A stretch of 54,306 nt of DNA from NCBI GenBank assembly GCA_030765845.1, contig JAVCDJ010000010.1:1-54306 (forward strand), written 5' to 3'. Source of the DNA: Candidatus Stygibacter australis. GTDB taxonomy: Bacteria; Cloacimonadota; Cloacimonadia; Cloacimonadales; TCS61. Shown in pieces: positions 20,071-28,404 of this stretch. The notes under the pieces are model-generated. The model saw only the letters and a list, made by a program, of their open reading frames with translations, was not told the DNA's origin and ran no database searches. How positions within the stretch are numbered: position 1 is the stretch's first letter; every line of letters starts with the position of its first letter. A program made the translations under genes and the position numbers.

Positions 20071-20145
20071 TATACCTCCATAAGGTTTAGTTTTTTTTCT
20101 ATATCTTGTAATATTAACCTCACACTTCGCTCCCATTCCCTTCTA

Positions 20146-20174
20146 TTTTTGTATTTACAGCTTTATGTTGTCAA
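20146..20174 (-). promoter_or_regulatory. Candidate sigma-70-type promoter for the giant gene
   Basis: On the - strand a perfect TTGACA (20174-20169) lies about 100 bases upstream of the chosen start. The -10 is poor: CAAAAA at 17-base spacing, or TACAAA at 15. The case rests on the -35 box and position. Confidence 0.3.
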
Positions 20175-20673
20175 TAATTTTTTCTCTATCATCAAAGAAA
20201 TATTCCTTTTTTCCTACATAATATAGCAATTTCGTTTTGCTCCCTTGCCTGAAATATCTCATTTTATGAATATTATCTCCTTACAAAATTAATAATAAAT
20301 TTACTTTTACTTTCTCTCTAAACTACTACTAATAATTAAATTAAATATTCATCAATGATATTAGGCATCGAGTAATTTCGAGTAAGTTCCCATACCTACA
20401 ATCAAAAATAATATAATCCAATTACTGATAAGTCAAAACGAATTTTTCTTTTCTTTTTCTCTTATGAAATAATTTCCCCTGATATTTTTACATAATTAGC
20501 ATCATTGAGAATTTTCTCACGAAAATGATTGCCAGTTCCTGAATCCAGCATCTCCAGAACCTTCAGATCAACAGAAAGAAAATTTTACTCATCAATTACC
20601 ATTGAAAGGTTGATCATCTAAGATTATATTTGCATTATCTGAGATTAAAAAGATGTTTCAAAGTGTGAAACAG

Positions 20674-20731
20674 GTGGAACAACAAAGCACAATATAACAA
20701 AAAAATGTCAGTATGTGCTTTGTTGTTCCAC
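20674..20731 (+). repeat. Palindromic dispersed element, copy 1
   Basis: The left arm GTGGAACAACAAAGCACA (20674-20691) is the exact reverse complement of the right arm (20714-20731); the loop is 22 bases. A second copy at 33751-33808 matches it in reverse orientation, including the loop word ATGTCAGTA, over about 59 bases with around seven differences. Conservation of the loop as well as the arms suggests a repeated element rather than a chance hairpin or a plain terminator. Confidence 0.85.
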
Positions 20732-21043
20732 TTGGTATATAATTAGGGGCATTAAAATATCCTAAATAAATATGATATAAGCGATATAGCTAAAAAAAAT
20801 AACAATAGTATAATATTAGAACAAAAATCCTGTACAAATTAGGAAAAACTAATTTAGTCAGGTGAAATGTTATAACAAATAGTGATGATTTGAAATAGTA
20901 ATTTCAGGAGTCAGTAATGCCGGGATATTATACACAATTTAAAATGGGAGAGCTGCACTTCGAATTTACAGTGTTCAAATTGTAAAAGTACCGCTAATAA
21001 TATTATGATTGATTTCACATCTCTGAATAGAATAAGGAAAGAA

Positions 21044-21072
21044 TTGACATAAGCTGCTATTTTCGATAATCT
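21044..21072 (+). promoter_or_regulatory. Candidate sigma-70-type promoter for the lipoprotein gene
   Basis: A perfect -35 TTGACA (21044-21049) is followed at 17 bases by TAATCT (21067-21072), or at 15 bases by GATAAT. The implied 5' UTR is about 30 bases, with AGGAGA just before ATG 21111. Confidence 0.45.
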
Positions 21073-21110
21073 TGTTCTAATGATGACATTAAATGCATTA
21101 AGGAGATAGT

Positions 21111-23237
21111 ATGAAAAAATGGATTTTTATTGTAATTGTGGTATTACTAATGTTTTTAGGATGCTCCCTGCCCCAAAATCCCGGTTTGCCGACCTGGGAT
21201 ACAAAATTAAGTTTTTATGTTTTAAATGACAGCTATGATCTACTGGAACTTGCAGAAGAAGACAGCTCAATCGTGTTAACAGAGAATGCTGTGGGAGACA
21301 CAGTATTAGGTATTTACCAGGAAAATTTAAATGAACAGGAAATTGATATCGGACAAACAGAACCTGTTTTTGAAAGCGATACTGCCGAAATTGGAGATAT
21401 TGCGATATCTGATGTAGATCCCATTCAAGGTGGGATAACATTTGGAGAATTTGCTTCAGCAGCCAATCTGGATATACCGGGTCAAGGAGTGGAAGTTCCT
21501 GAAATAGTATCATTTAGTTTTGAAGATATCAGCATCGAACTTGAACCAGTAAATGAGATTCAGTGGGTAGAGATAATGTCAGGTGGATTTGATTTGGAAA
21601 TTATTAATAATATGATCATAGGTTTAGGAAATTATCAGGTGGGAGAATATTTGACATTGAGTCTGGTACATGAAAATGATGGTGGTGTGTGGGAGAATGT
21701 GATTGATGACATCATTCTTGAAGACCGCAATCTGGCCCCAGGAGAGAATTATACAACTTCAATTGACCTTGAAGGTATTGTACTCTATCGAGATATGCAG
21801 CTTTTAATAAGTGGGGGTAGTCGAGGTACCGATGGTAACAGTGTAGTAATTGTTCTGGAAGATCAACTGGAGACTAATATTAGTTTCTGGGATGATTTGA
21901 AAGCTAGTGCTGCAGAAGCGCTGATAGCAGAGCAGACAATAGAGGATACTGTAAGCATTGAACTGGATGAAGATTATCATATATATGAAGCGACGCTTGC
22001 TGATAATCCTGATTATCAATTGAGTATTCATGTGGAAAACGGGATTGATGTTGCATTGCATCTACATGTTGATATACCTGCATTATTTCTCGATAGTGAA
22101 GAAAACTATCAGGCAGATTATGAGATACCCCGCAGCAGTGAAGGAGGAATGTTTGATGAGATACTGGAATTAGGTGGAGCAAGATTGGGAGATGGAACCG
22201 AATTACTAAGTGATATTGAAATATTTATAGTAGCAAATATAGACAGTACTGATGTAGATGATTATCGACAAATCAATGCAAGCGATTCTTATTTAGTAGA
22301 AGCAGAACTTAGTGAACTGGAGTTTGAGTATGTACGAGGAATTATCGAACCTCAGGAGCAGGAAAGTATCAGTGATGAAATTACCCTTGATGTGGATTAT
22401 CCAGAAGTGCAAGAGGGGGGGCAGTTTATCTTCGTAGGTGACAGTGAGATCAGAATAGATCTAAGCACAGGTAATTCGCAAATACCGGGAGATCTTGTGA
22501 TAGATGTCAGAGCTTTTAATACGGAAAATGAAATGGTGCAATTGATAAATATCGAAAGTGGTGAAATACCCCAGATCGAAATACCTGCATCAACATCTTT
22601 CAGCATAGAATTTAATAGTGATGTTTATAATATTAATGAATTGTTGTCCTTATTACCTGTGCTGATTGAATTTGAAGTTCAGGTAACAGCAGGTGATGGA
22701 GTTTCAGAATTAATATATCATCAGGGAGATTTGCTCACATCAAATATCATTCTGGAATCAACTTTATCTCTTGCTACTGATGCCTGGGTGATCCCACGTC
22801 AGGATGGAGAAATAGTGATCTCTGAAGAAGATGTAGAACTTAAGCAGGAAGAATTTGATGCTTTTCAGAGTGCCAGTCTGAAATTGACCTACATTAATAC
22901 AACCGGTATGCAAGTGGGTGCAGAAGTATTGCTATCGGATAGTGAAAATAATATAATGAATGAGATTTATCACTATGAAAATCCCGATACCAGTATCGTA
23001 GATTTGATTGTAATGCCTGGATTAGAAACGACTTTAGAAGGTGAAACAAAGGAACTAATGATAGACCTTAATCAGAAAGACTTGAGTTATTTCTTGAAAG
23101 ATCTCACTTATGTAGCTTCCCGAATAAATCTTGTTAGTGATGGAGAGCATGCTTTGGCGGGAGAAATTCAATTAGTGGGCATGGCAGAAATAATCATCAG
23201 GATATCGCAGGACCTGATAGATAATGGGGAGGAATAA
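21111..23237 (+). CDS. Predicted lipoprotein of unknown function
   Basis: A 708-residue protein with a lipoprotein signal (MKKWIFIVIVVLLMFLGCS; lipobox FLGC, Cys 18). I do not recognise a named domain. The mature part is acidic, rich in Ile, Glu, Asp and Ser, and low in Cys, with alternating hydrophobic patterns that suggest beta-sandwich repeats (for example LSTGNSQIPGDLVIDVRAFN and similar stretches). A strong RBS (AGGAGA) precedes the start. The following gene begins one base after its stop and encodes a predicted outer-membrane barrel, so the two probably act together at the outer membrane. A role in surface assembly is only a guess. A protein annotated simply as hypothetical in Cloacimonadota-type genomes would fit. 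Confidence 0.75.
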   Translation: MKKWIFIVIVVLLMFLGCSLPQNPGLPTWDTKLSFYVLNDSYDLLELAEEDSSIVLTENAVGDTVLGIYQENLNEQEIDIGQTEPVFESDTAEIGDIAISDVDPIQGGITFGEFASAANLDIPGQGVEVPEIVSFSFEDISIELEPVNEIQWVEIMSGGFDLEIINNMIIGLGNYQVGEYLTLSLVHENDGGVWENVIDDIILEDRNLAPGENYTTSIDLEGIVLYRDMQLLISGGSRGTDGNSVVIVLEDQLETNISFWDDLKASAAEALIAEQTIEDTVSIELDEDYHIYEATLADNPDYQLSIHVENGIDVALHLHVDIPALFLDSEENYQADYEIPRSSEGGMFDEILELGGARLGDGTELLSDIEIFIVANIDSTDVDDYRQINASDSYLVEAELSELEFEYVRGIIEPQEQESISDEITLDVDYPEVQEGGQFIFVGDSEIRIDLSTGNSQIPGDLVIDVRAFNTENEMVQLINIESGEIPQIEIPASTSFSIEFNSDVYNINELLSLLPVLIEFEVQVTAGDGVSELIYHQGDLLTSNIILESTLSLATDAWVIPRQDGEIVISEEDVELKQEEFDAFQSASLKLTYINTTGMQVGAEVLLSDSENNIMNEIYHYENPDTSIVDLIVMPGLETTLEGETKELMIDLNQKDLSYFLKDLTYVASRINLVSDGEHALAGEIQLVGMAEIIIRISQDLIDNGEE

Positions 23238-23238
23238 G

Positions 23239-24495
23239 ATGAGACGGTTAATTATTTTATTTATAGCAATAGTACTTGCAGTTAGTTTACAGGGATTTTT
23301 CCGTGATTTTGCAGAAAATCCTGCTGATATAGCAGATCGTGAGAGTGGTGATATAATTCTTCCCGGATTTTTTATGAATGGAGGTTTCTCCAATAATCAT
23401 TTAACTGTAAGTGATCTCGCCATGTTTGAAGAAGGTCATGTGCTTACTCAGTCAGAAAAGGATCTGCTTTCATCTTCTAATCTCAATTTTTCTGGATATG
23501 CCACTATTGATCTTTTAGCGTTCGGATTCAAGAACTGGGAATTAACCATGACATCAAATATTCGTGGTTATATGGGAGATATTGATAAAGAGTTTATGCA
23601 GATTTTATTCAATGGCAATGATGAGGATCAATATAACACAAGTGCTATGAGCGATACTTATTTCTATCAATTCATTAAATTCAGTTTTGACTGGGCATAT
23701 CCCAAAAGTGTGAATTTATCTCTTATACCACCTGCAAGGATATCAAATAAGGAATCAGGGAGTTTTGTACTCAGGCTTGAAAGTGTGCTGAATTATCTTC
23801 GTGAGGCTGATATATATCTTGGTGCACGTGTGAATGTAAATAATTCGGCTGGATATGCAGAAGTAATGGAAAGTGAGCAGGAACTCATTTCCAATCAGGA
23901 TAGTCTATATGTAGAAAGCCATGTGAGTATCTTACACTCTGATATTGACCCTTCATCAATAACGGGTAATTATTCTACCGGTTTCGGTCTCGGGCTCAAA
24001 ATGAAGCTGCCTAATGGCTGGATGTATTTTAATGTAGATGATCTGGGAACAAAGCTTACATACAGCGATCTGGTATATTCAGATTATTATAATTACCACC
24101 TTGACTATTTGAATTTTATTGATGAAGATCACGAAGCGATAGATGAAAGTGAGACTGTGGAAGGTGAAGATTATGATGGGGATCGGGAAGTTAAGCTTGA
24201 TGCTTCAATAACCTTTGGTGTGGAATATTATGTAGGAAGAGGTTTTGATGTGATGGCGAAATATCAGTCATGCGATTATTTACTTGATGGACTTTTTCTG
24301 GGAACTACCTATAGACCATTAGATTGGCTACCCATTAAACTTACCTACGGTAATGGTGATATTGACAGCTATAGTTTCAAGTTCGGAGTAGACTCTGAGT
24401 CAATTGAATTGATGTTAGGTGGAACTTATTATAATGGCCTTTTCAATGCTGCCAAGGGATATGGGGCAGATTTTGGGATAAAATTTAAGTTTTAA
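23239..24495 (+). CDS. Predicted outer-membrane beta-barrel protein (DUF5723-like)
   Basis: 418 residues from ATG 23239, with GGGGAGGAA as RBS inside the end of the upstream gene; an in-frame ATG at 23224 is less well placed. The signal peptide is MRRLIILFIAIVLAVSLQG. The body has many short amphipathic strands with Tyr/Phe/Trp and Gly turns (STGFGLGLKMKLPNGWMYF; GVEYYVGRGFDVMAKY; ADFGIKFKF), and it ends in Phe, as outer-membrane barrels often do. The early PADIADRESG and the overall shape recall DUF5723 proteins of the FCB group; I could not confirm this by search. A terminator follows, so it closes a two-gene operon with the lipoprotein. Confidence 0.7.
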   Translation: MRRLIILFIAIVLAVSLQGFFRDFAENPADIADRESGDIILPGFFMNGGFSNNHLTVSDLAMFEEGHVLTQSEKDLLSSSNLNFSGYATIDLLAFGFKNWELTMTSNIRGYMGDIDKEFMQILFNGNDEDQYNTSAMSDTYFYQFIKFSFDWAYPKSVNLSLIPPARISNKESGSFVLRLESVLNYLREADIYLGARVNVNNSAGYAEVMESEQELISNQDSLYVESHVSILHSDIDPSSITGNYSTGFGLGLKMKLPNGWMYFNVDDLGTKLTYSDLVYSDYYNYHLDYLNFIDEDHEAIDESETVEGEDYDGDREVKLDASITFGVEYYVGRGFDVMAKYQSCDYLLDGLFLGTTYRPLDWLPIKLTYGNGDIDSYSFKFGVDSESIELMLGGTYYNGLFNAAKGYGADFGIKFKF

Positions 24496-24508
24496 TAACT
24501 AATATAAT

Positions 24509-24547
24509 GGGCAGCAATTCCTGAGAGGGGATCGCTGCCCCTTTTTT
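24509..24547 (+). terminator. Intrinsic terminator after the barrel gene
   Basis: GGGCAGC (24509-24515) pairs with GCTGCCC (24534-24540), and the stem is extended by GAT/ATC-like pairs. The U-tract is CTTTTTT. It separates the lipoprotein/barrel operon from the SagB-like gene. Confidence 0.85.
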
Positions 24548-24568
24548 ATAATTACAAAAGGAGATAAG

Positions 24569-25309
24569 ATGGAGAATGACCGAAAAGAGCTAAATGCTAA
24601 TGAATGGACGAGTTATAATTTTGCTGAAACAGACCAGAGCAAGGGAGTGAAATCACCTCCAGTAACTAAACCATTTCCAGAAAATATTGAAATAATCGCT
24701 TTGCCAAAACCAGAGAATTGGGACTGGAAGATAACAACAGATTTCAGCAAAGCAACACTCAATCGTAAAAGTTGCAGAAAATTTAGTAGTAAAGAATTAA
24801 AACTGCAAGAATTATCTTATTTATTATGGAGCACTCAGGCAATCAGGCTTAAGATCAATGAAGCTACATCCAAGAGATTTGTTCCTTCTGCTGGTTCCAG
24901 GCATGCTTTGGAAACATATCTGGCTATACTAAATGTAGAAAATCTGGATCAAGGGATTTACCGTTATTTACCGGAGGAGCATGCACTGATTTTCATCTAT
25001 AAACCGGAAGACATGAACCAGTCGATCACAGAATCGGTGAAAGGGCAATCCTGGAGTACTGGTGCGAATGTGGTGTTTTACTGGAGTGCTATACCTTATC
25101 GAATGGAATGGAGATATGCTATTGCGTCAACAAAGCTAATTTTACTCGATGCAGGTCACGTTTGCCAGAATCTTTATCTTGCCTGTGATGCAGTGGGTTG
25201 TGGTACCTGTGCAATTGCTGCCTATAACCAGTCAGCAGCAGATCAATTGCTGCAGATAGATGGTGAAAATGAGATGGTTATCTATATTGCACCGGTAGGT
25301 AAGATATAA
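24569..25309 (+). CDS. SagB-type nitroreductase family dehydrogenase
   Basis: FMN-dependent nitroreductase-fold protein of 246 residues. Its features fit the SagB/ThcOx subgroup: NRKSCRKFSSKELKLQELSYLLWSTQAI, then RFVPSAGSRHALETYLAI, GIYRYLPEEHAL, and YAIASTKLILLDAGHVCQNLYLACDAVGCGTCAIAAY near the C-terminus. In peptide clusters such enzymes oxidise thiazolines or oxazolines to azoles. Here no cyclodehydratase (YcaO) or precursor peptide is next to it, so a stand-alone oxidoreductase role is more likely. The RBS AAAGGAGATA is well spaced. No hydrophobic signal is seen; the protein should be cytoplasmic. Confidence 0.85.
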   Translation: MENDRKELNANEWTSYNFAETDQSKGVKSPPVTKPFPENIEIIALPKPENWDWKITTDFSKATLNRKSCRKFSSKELKLQELSYLLWSTQAIRLKINEATSKRFVPSAGSRHALETYLAILNVENLDQGIYRYLPEEHALIFIYKPEDMNQSITESVKGQSWSTGANVVFYWSAIPYRMEWRYAIASTKLILLDAGHVCQNLYLACDAVGCGTCAIAAYNQSAADQLLQIDGENEMVIYIAPVGKI

Positions 25310-25406
25310 AAAAACTGTAACTCAAACTGAAAGTGACGTTTAAATATCGATAAATAAATTAGGAGAATATTGATGATTGTGATCGATTCTTAATATTGGA
25401 GGTTTT

Positions 25407-26849
25407 ATGAAAAGAATAGTAATACTAAGAACTATGACAGTTATCATGCTGCTGGTAATGGCAGTGGCAGTTTTTGGGGACAGCAGAAATCCCTTTGTTG
25501 ATGTGGTGAAAAATATCAGGGGATCAGTTGTGAATATTCAGGTGGAATATGAGACTCCTGGAATGACTATTAATGGATTTCCTAATCAGGATGAATTTTT
25601 TAAATTCTTTTTTCCTCAACCTCAAAGACAGTCACCAAGTCGTAAGGCACGGGCAATGGGCACAGGATTTATTTTCAAGCGAGAAGGTAATACTGTTTAT
25701 ATAATAACCAATAATCATGTTGTAGAAAAAGGTAATGAAGAAGGGGCTGAGATTACTGTTTCACTGGAAGATAAAGAGGAATATCCTGGTGAGATCGTGG
25801 GATTGGACAGTGATAGTGACCTTGCTGTGATCAAGATAGAAATAGAAAGCGATGAATGGGTGACCATTGCTCCTTTGGGAGAATCTGCTAATCTGGAAGT
25901 TGGACAATGGGCAATAGCAATTGGAAACCCTTTTGGAGAAGAATTAAATCGAACCGTCACAGTGGGAGTTATCTCAGCTTTGGGACGATCCAACTTTAAT
26001 TTCGGAAGTGATGGTGGACCCTTGTATCAGAATTATATTCAAACTGATGCTGCAATAAATCGCGGAAATAGTGGAGGACCATTGGTTAATATTGATGGTG
26101 ATGTTATCGGAGTGAATGCAGCTATCAGTACTCCTAATCAGGGTAATGTTGGTATCGGTTTTGCCATTCCAGTGGATATGGTCAGAAAGGTAGCAAATGA
26201 CTTGATGCAGCATGGTGAGGTGGTTCGAGCTTACCTGGGAATTTTGCCTCAGGAGATTACTTCTGACCTTAGAAAGAGCCTTGATCTGGAAGATGTGTCT
26301 GGTGTACTGATCGCTAAAGTGGAAGATGATACACCGGCATCAGATGGTAAACTGGAACAGGGTGATGTGATCATCAAGTTTGATAACAGGGAGATTGCGG
26401 ATGTTGCTCATTTCCGAATAATAGTGGCTGAAAGCGAGATTGGTATAAAACTACCTGTGGAGATCGTTCGCAAGCAAAAGCACAAAACCATGTACGTAAC
26501 TCTGATGAAAAGACCCGCTGACTTGGCTGAGAGTAATATTTCAACGCCTAATGCTGATTGGTTAGGACTTAAGGTAGAAAGCGTAAATAGTGATGCTGCC
26601 AAACAATATAAAATTGATGAAAGCAGCGGAGTGTTCATTAGTGCAATTGAAAAGGATTCTCCTGCTGAAGATAGTGAATTAAGAGTTGGAGATGTGATCC
26701 TGGAGATAAATTTTGAAACTGTGGAAGATGTGGAAAATTTCAATGAGATCTATGAAAAAGTGAAAGAAGATGGTAAAGATCAGTTGCTCTTCAGAGTGAA
26801 ATCATTAAATGGTCAATACCATTATGTGGCAGTGAACACAAATAGATAA
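25407..26849 (+). CDS. HtrA/DegP-type periplasmic serine protease with two PDZ domains
   Basis: 480 residues with an N-terminal signal (MKRIVILRTMTVIMLLVMAVAVFG). The trypsin-like domain holds the catalytic triad: His 104 (TNNHVV), Asp 138 (SDSDLAVIKI) and Ser 222 (NRGNSGGPLVN). A short LA-type loop (FPQPQRQSPSRKA) sits near residue 70. PDZ1 begins near residue 275 (YLGILPQEIT) and PDZ2 near 385 (WLGLKVESVN). The order and length match DegP/DegQ, which degrade or chaperone misfolded envelope proteins. It stands alone between terminators, with a good GGAGG RBS; the leader before it (25310-25406) shows no clear feature. Confidence 0.95.
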   Translation: MKRIVILRTMTVIMLLVMAVAVFGDSRNPFVDVVKNIRGSVVNIQVEYETPGMTINGFPNQDEFFKFFFPQPQRQSPSRKARAMGTGFIFKREGNTVYIITNNHVVEKGNEEGAEITVSLEDKEEYPGEIVGLDSDSDLAVIKIEIESDEWVTIAPLGESANLEVGQWAIAIGNPFGEELNRTVTVGVISALGRSNFNFGSDGGPLYQNYIQTDAAINRGNSGGPLVNIDGDVIGVNAAISTPNQGNVGIGFAIPVDMVRKVANDLMQHGEVVRAYLGILPQEITSDLRKSLDLEDVSGVLIAKVEDDTPASDGKLEQGDVIIKFDNREIADVAHFRIIVAESEIGIKLPVEIVRKQKHKTMYVTLMKRPADLAESNISTPNADWLGLKVESVNSDAAKQYKIDESSGVFISAIEKDSPAEDSELRVGDVILEINFETVEDVENFNEIYEKVKEDGKDQLLFRVKSLNGQYHYVAVNTNR

Positions 26850-26860
26850 TAGAATAAACA

Positions 26861-26890
26861 GGGGAGAGTTTAACTGCTCTCCCTTATTAT
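26861..26890 (+). terminator. Intrinsic terminator after the HtrA gene
   Basis: GGGAGAG (26862-26868) pairs with CTCTCCC (26877-26883) around an 8-base loop, followed by TTATTAT. It lies 12 bases after the stop codon. Confidence 0.75.
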
Positions 26891-26974
26891 ATGCTTGGTT
26901 TAGATAAGGGAATTATCGAGGCAATCTAACGATCACTACTAAGAAAGACACTAACTATGAACAATCAGAGATTA

Positions 26975-27733
26975 TTAGATGAATGGCTTTAAGTAAGTCC
27001 ACCAGTAATAATTGATTATGTTCATAATTTCTGGTAATGAATAACCTTGATCGATCCTGTCTTGCACCTTTTCATTAATTACATCATCCAGCATTCCTTT
27101 TTCAATGGCATCAGCGGGATTGAAATTAAACATAGAGCCCACAATTCTGATCAGAGCATAGATGACCCCGACTGCCAAAGCTAATTCTATGAAGTAAACA
27201 AATCCACGTACAGATAAATTCAAGCCTTTCATTGATGAATCAGTACCAGCAGCACGTTGTGACTTTCTTTTGTCATATCCCCAAAAGAAAGAGATATAAT
27301 AATACTTCTTGAATATCTTGTAAGAATTATTGGATTCATAAATCTTTTTAGTAGGAACAATAATACACCGTTTAAGAATGTCCTGGACAGATCGTTTCTG
27401 CTCAAAATTAAGAGTTTTGGCAACCTCAGAAGGAATAAGACTATAGAAATAACTGAAATCTCTTTCAATGATATTTTCTGAAGTTGCATTCACTGATTTT
27501 TGTTTCCTGGAATTTCTTCTTTTGTCTTCACCAACATATAGCTGCATATAGTACTTTTTGACAAACCAGAATGGCACATTAAGATCAATAAGCTTCTTTG
27601 ATGGAATTCTGATGGCTTTAGCCAGTATCAGGCGAATGAATTTTTCCTGCTCTTCAGTGAAGCTGTTTTTTATTCCATGACCCATCTGATCCATGAAATA
27701 ATCAACGTCTTTGAGTTTGTTTTTAAATGGCAT
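26975..27733 (-). CDS. Membrane protein of unknown function with two copies of an unnamed module (paralogue A)
   Basis: 252 residues; I do not recognise a family. Two related modules are visible: about 25-73 (FTEEQEKFIRL...IRIPSKKLIDL...KKYYMQLYVGEDKR) and about 107-156 (FEQKRSVQDI...IIVPTKKIYES...KKYYYISFFWGYDKR). The shared pattern is F-x-x-E...(I/V)P(S/T)xK(L/I)...(K/R)(Y/F)Yxxxxx G x D(K/R)R. A hydrophobic segment (VYFIELALAVGVIYALIRIVG) follows, and the tail is GYSLPEIMNIINYYWW. The next gene upstream has the same architecture, so the pair arose by duplication. It is the last gene of the six-gene signalling operon, 12 bases after its paralogue. A role as an output or partner protein of the c-di-GMP enzymes is inferred only from position. 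Confidence 0.75.
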   Translation of the reverse strand: MPFKNKLKDVDYFMDQMGHGIKNSFTEEQEKFIRLILAKAIRIPSKKLIDLNVPFWFVKKYYMQLYVGEDKRRNSRKQKSVNATSENIIERDFSYFYSLIPSEVAKTLNFEQKRSVQDILKRCIIVPTKKIYESNNSYKIFKKYYYISFFWGYDKRKSQRAAGTDSSMKGLNLSVRGFVYFIELALAVGVIYALIRIVGSMFNFNPADAIEKGMLDDVINEKVQDRIDQGYSLPEIMNIINYYWWTYLKPFI

Positions 27734-27745
27734 TCCACTTCTCCC

Positions 27746-28399
27746 TTATTTATTTAAACCAAGTTTATCAATTAACCAGTCAATACCATGACCACCCTGA
27801 ACTAAATCATAATTTAACACAGTTTTGGCAAAAAAGGCAACAAATATTATCACTAGCAGATAAATCAGCATAGAGCTCATAAAACTTAGAGTATTAAGAG
27901 CATGACTGGCGTTTTTTCTTTTACCTCTTCTTCTATCCAGTCCCAGATAGATACTAAGATAATATCTGTTTTTTATCTTGAAATTTATATTTGTTTCCAG
28001 AATTTTCCTTGATGGAATAGATATTGCCCGTATAAATACTGCCTGAATTACCCTTTTCTCTTCATATTGAAAGCCTTTTTGAATATCTTCAGGCAGGGAT
28101 GCAAAATAGTAATCAGCATTTCTTTCTTTATATTCCTTCAGTTTTGTTCTTTCAAATTTGCTGCGATCATTGCGGGTTTTTGTACGTTTGTCTTCACCCA
28201 GATAGATCTGAAAATAAAATCTTTTGATCAACCAGAAAGGAATATTCAAATCTAATAATTTTGGTGATGGAACCCGGACTACTCGATCCAGGACCCTGCG
28301 AAGAGAGAGTATTTCCTCCTCAGCTAATTGCCTGTGCAAAGAATTTTGAATATCGTTAAGAAAGTGATCCTGATCTCTCAGAATTTTTACATTGGCCAT
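27746..28399 (-). CDS. Membrane protein of unknown function with two copies of an unnamed module (paralogue B)
   Basis: 217 residues with the same layout as its downstream neighbour. Module 1 is at about 22-70 (EEEILSLRRVLDRVVRVPSPKLLDLN, then KRFYFQIYLGEDKR). Module 2 is at about 107-158 (YEEKRVIQAVFIRAISIPSRKILET, then KNRYYLSIYLGLDRRRGKRK). A single hydrophobic segment is near 172-195 (SFMSSMLIYLLVIIFVAFFA), followed by a short polar tail. Both modules sit on the N-terminal side of the membrane segment and have many Lys and Arg residues. A cytoplasmic location is likely, but topology was not computed. It lies five bases after the HD-GYP gene, so co-expression is almost certain. Confidence 0.75.
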   Translation of the reverse strand: MANVKILRDQDHFLNDIQNSLHRQLAEEEILSLRRVLDRVVRVPSPKLLDLNIPFWLIKRFYFQIYLGEDKRTKTRNDRSKFERTKLKEYKERNADYYFASLPEDIQKGFQYEEKRVIQAVFIRAISIPSRKILETNINFKIKNRYYLSIYLGLDRRRGKRKNASHALNTLSFMSSMLIYLLVIIFVAFFAKTVLNYDLVQGGHGIDWLIDKLGLNK

Positions 28400-28404
28400 T
28401 TCAT

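Larger units (their letters stand above)
20071..21110. other. 1.04-kb AT-rich noncoding region between divergent genes
   Basis: No credible ORF is present in any frame. It separates the giant gene (- strand) from the lipoprotein gene (+ strand) and holds candidate promoters for both, plus a palindromic element at 20674-20731. The middle section (20200-20660) is strongly AT-rich and shows nothing else I can name. Confidence 0.7.

Noticed and set aside
20071-20136. 22-residue N-terminal extension of the giant protein
   Set aside because: ATG 20070 has a strong RBS and opens a normal signal peptide, which the extension would bury.
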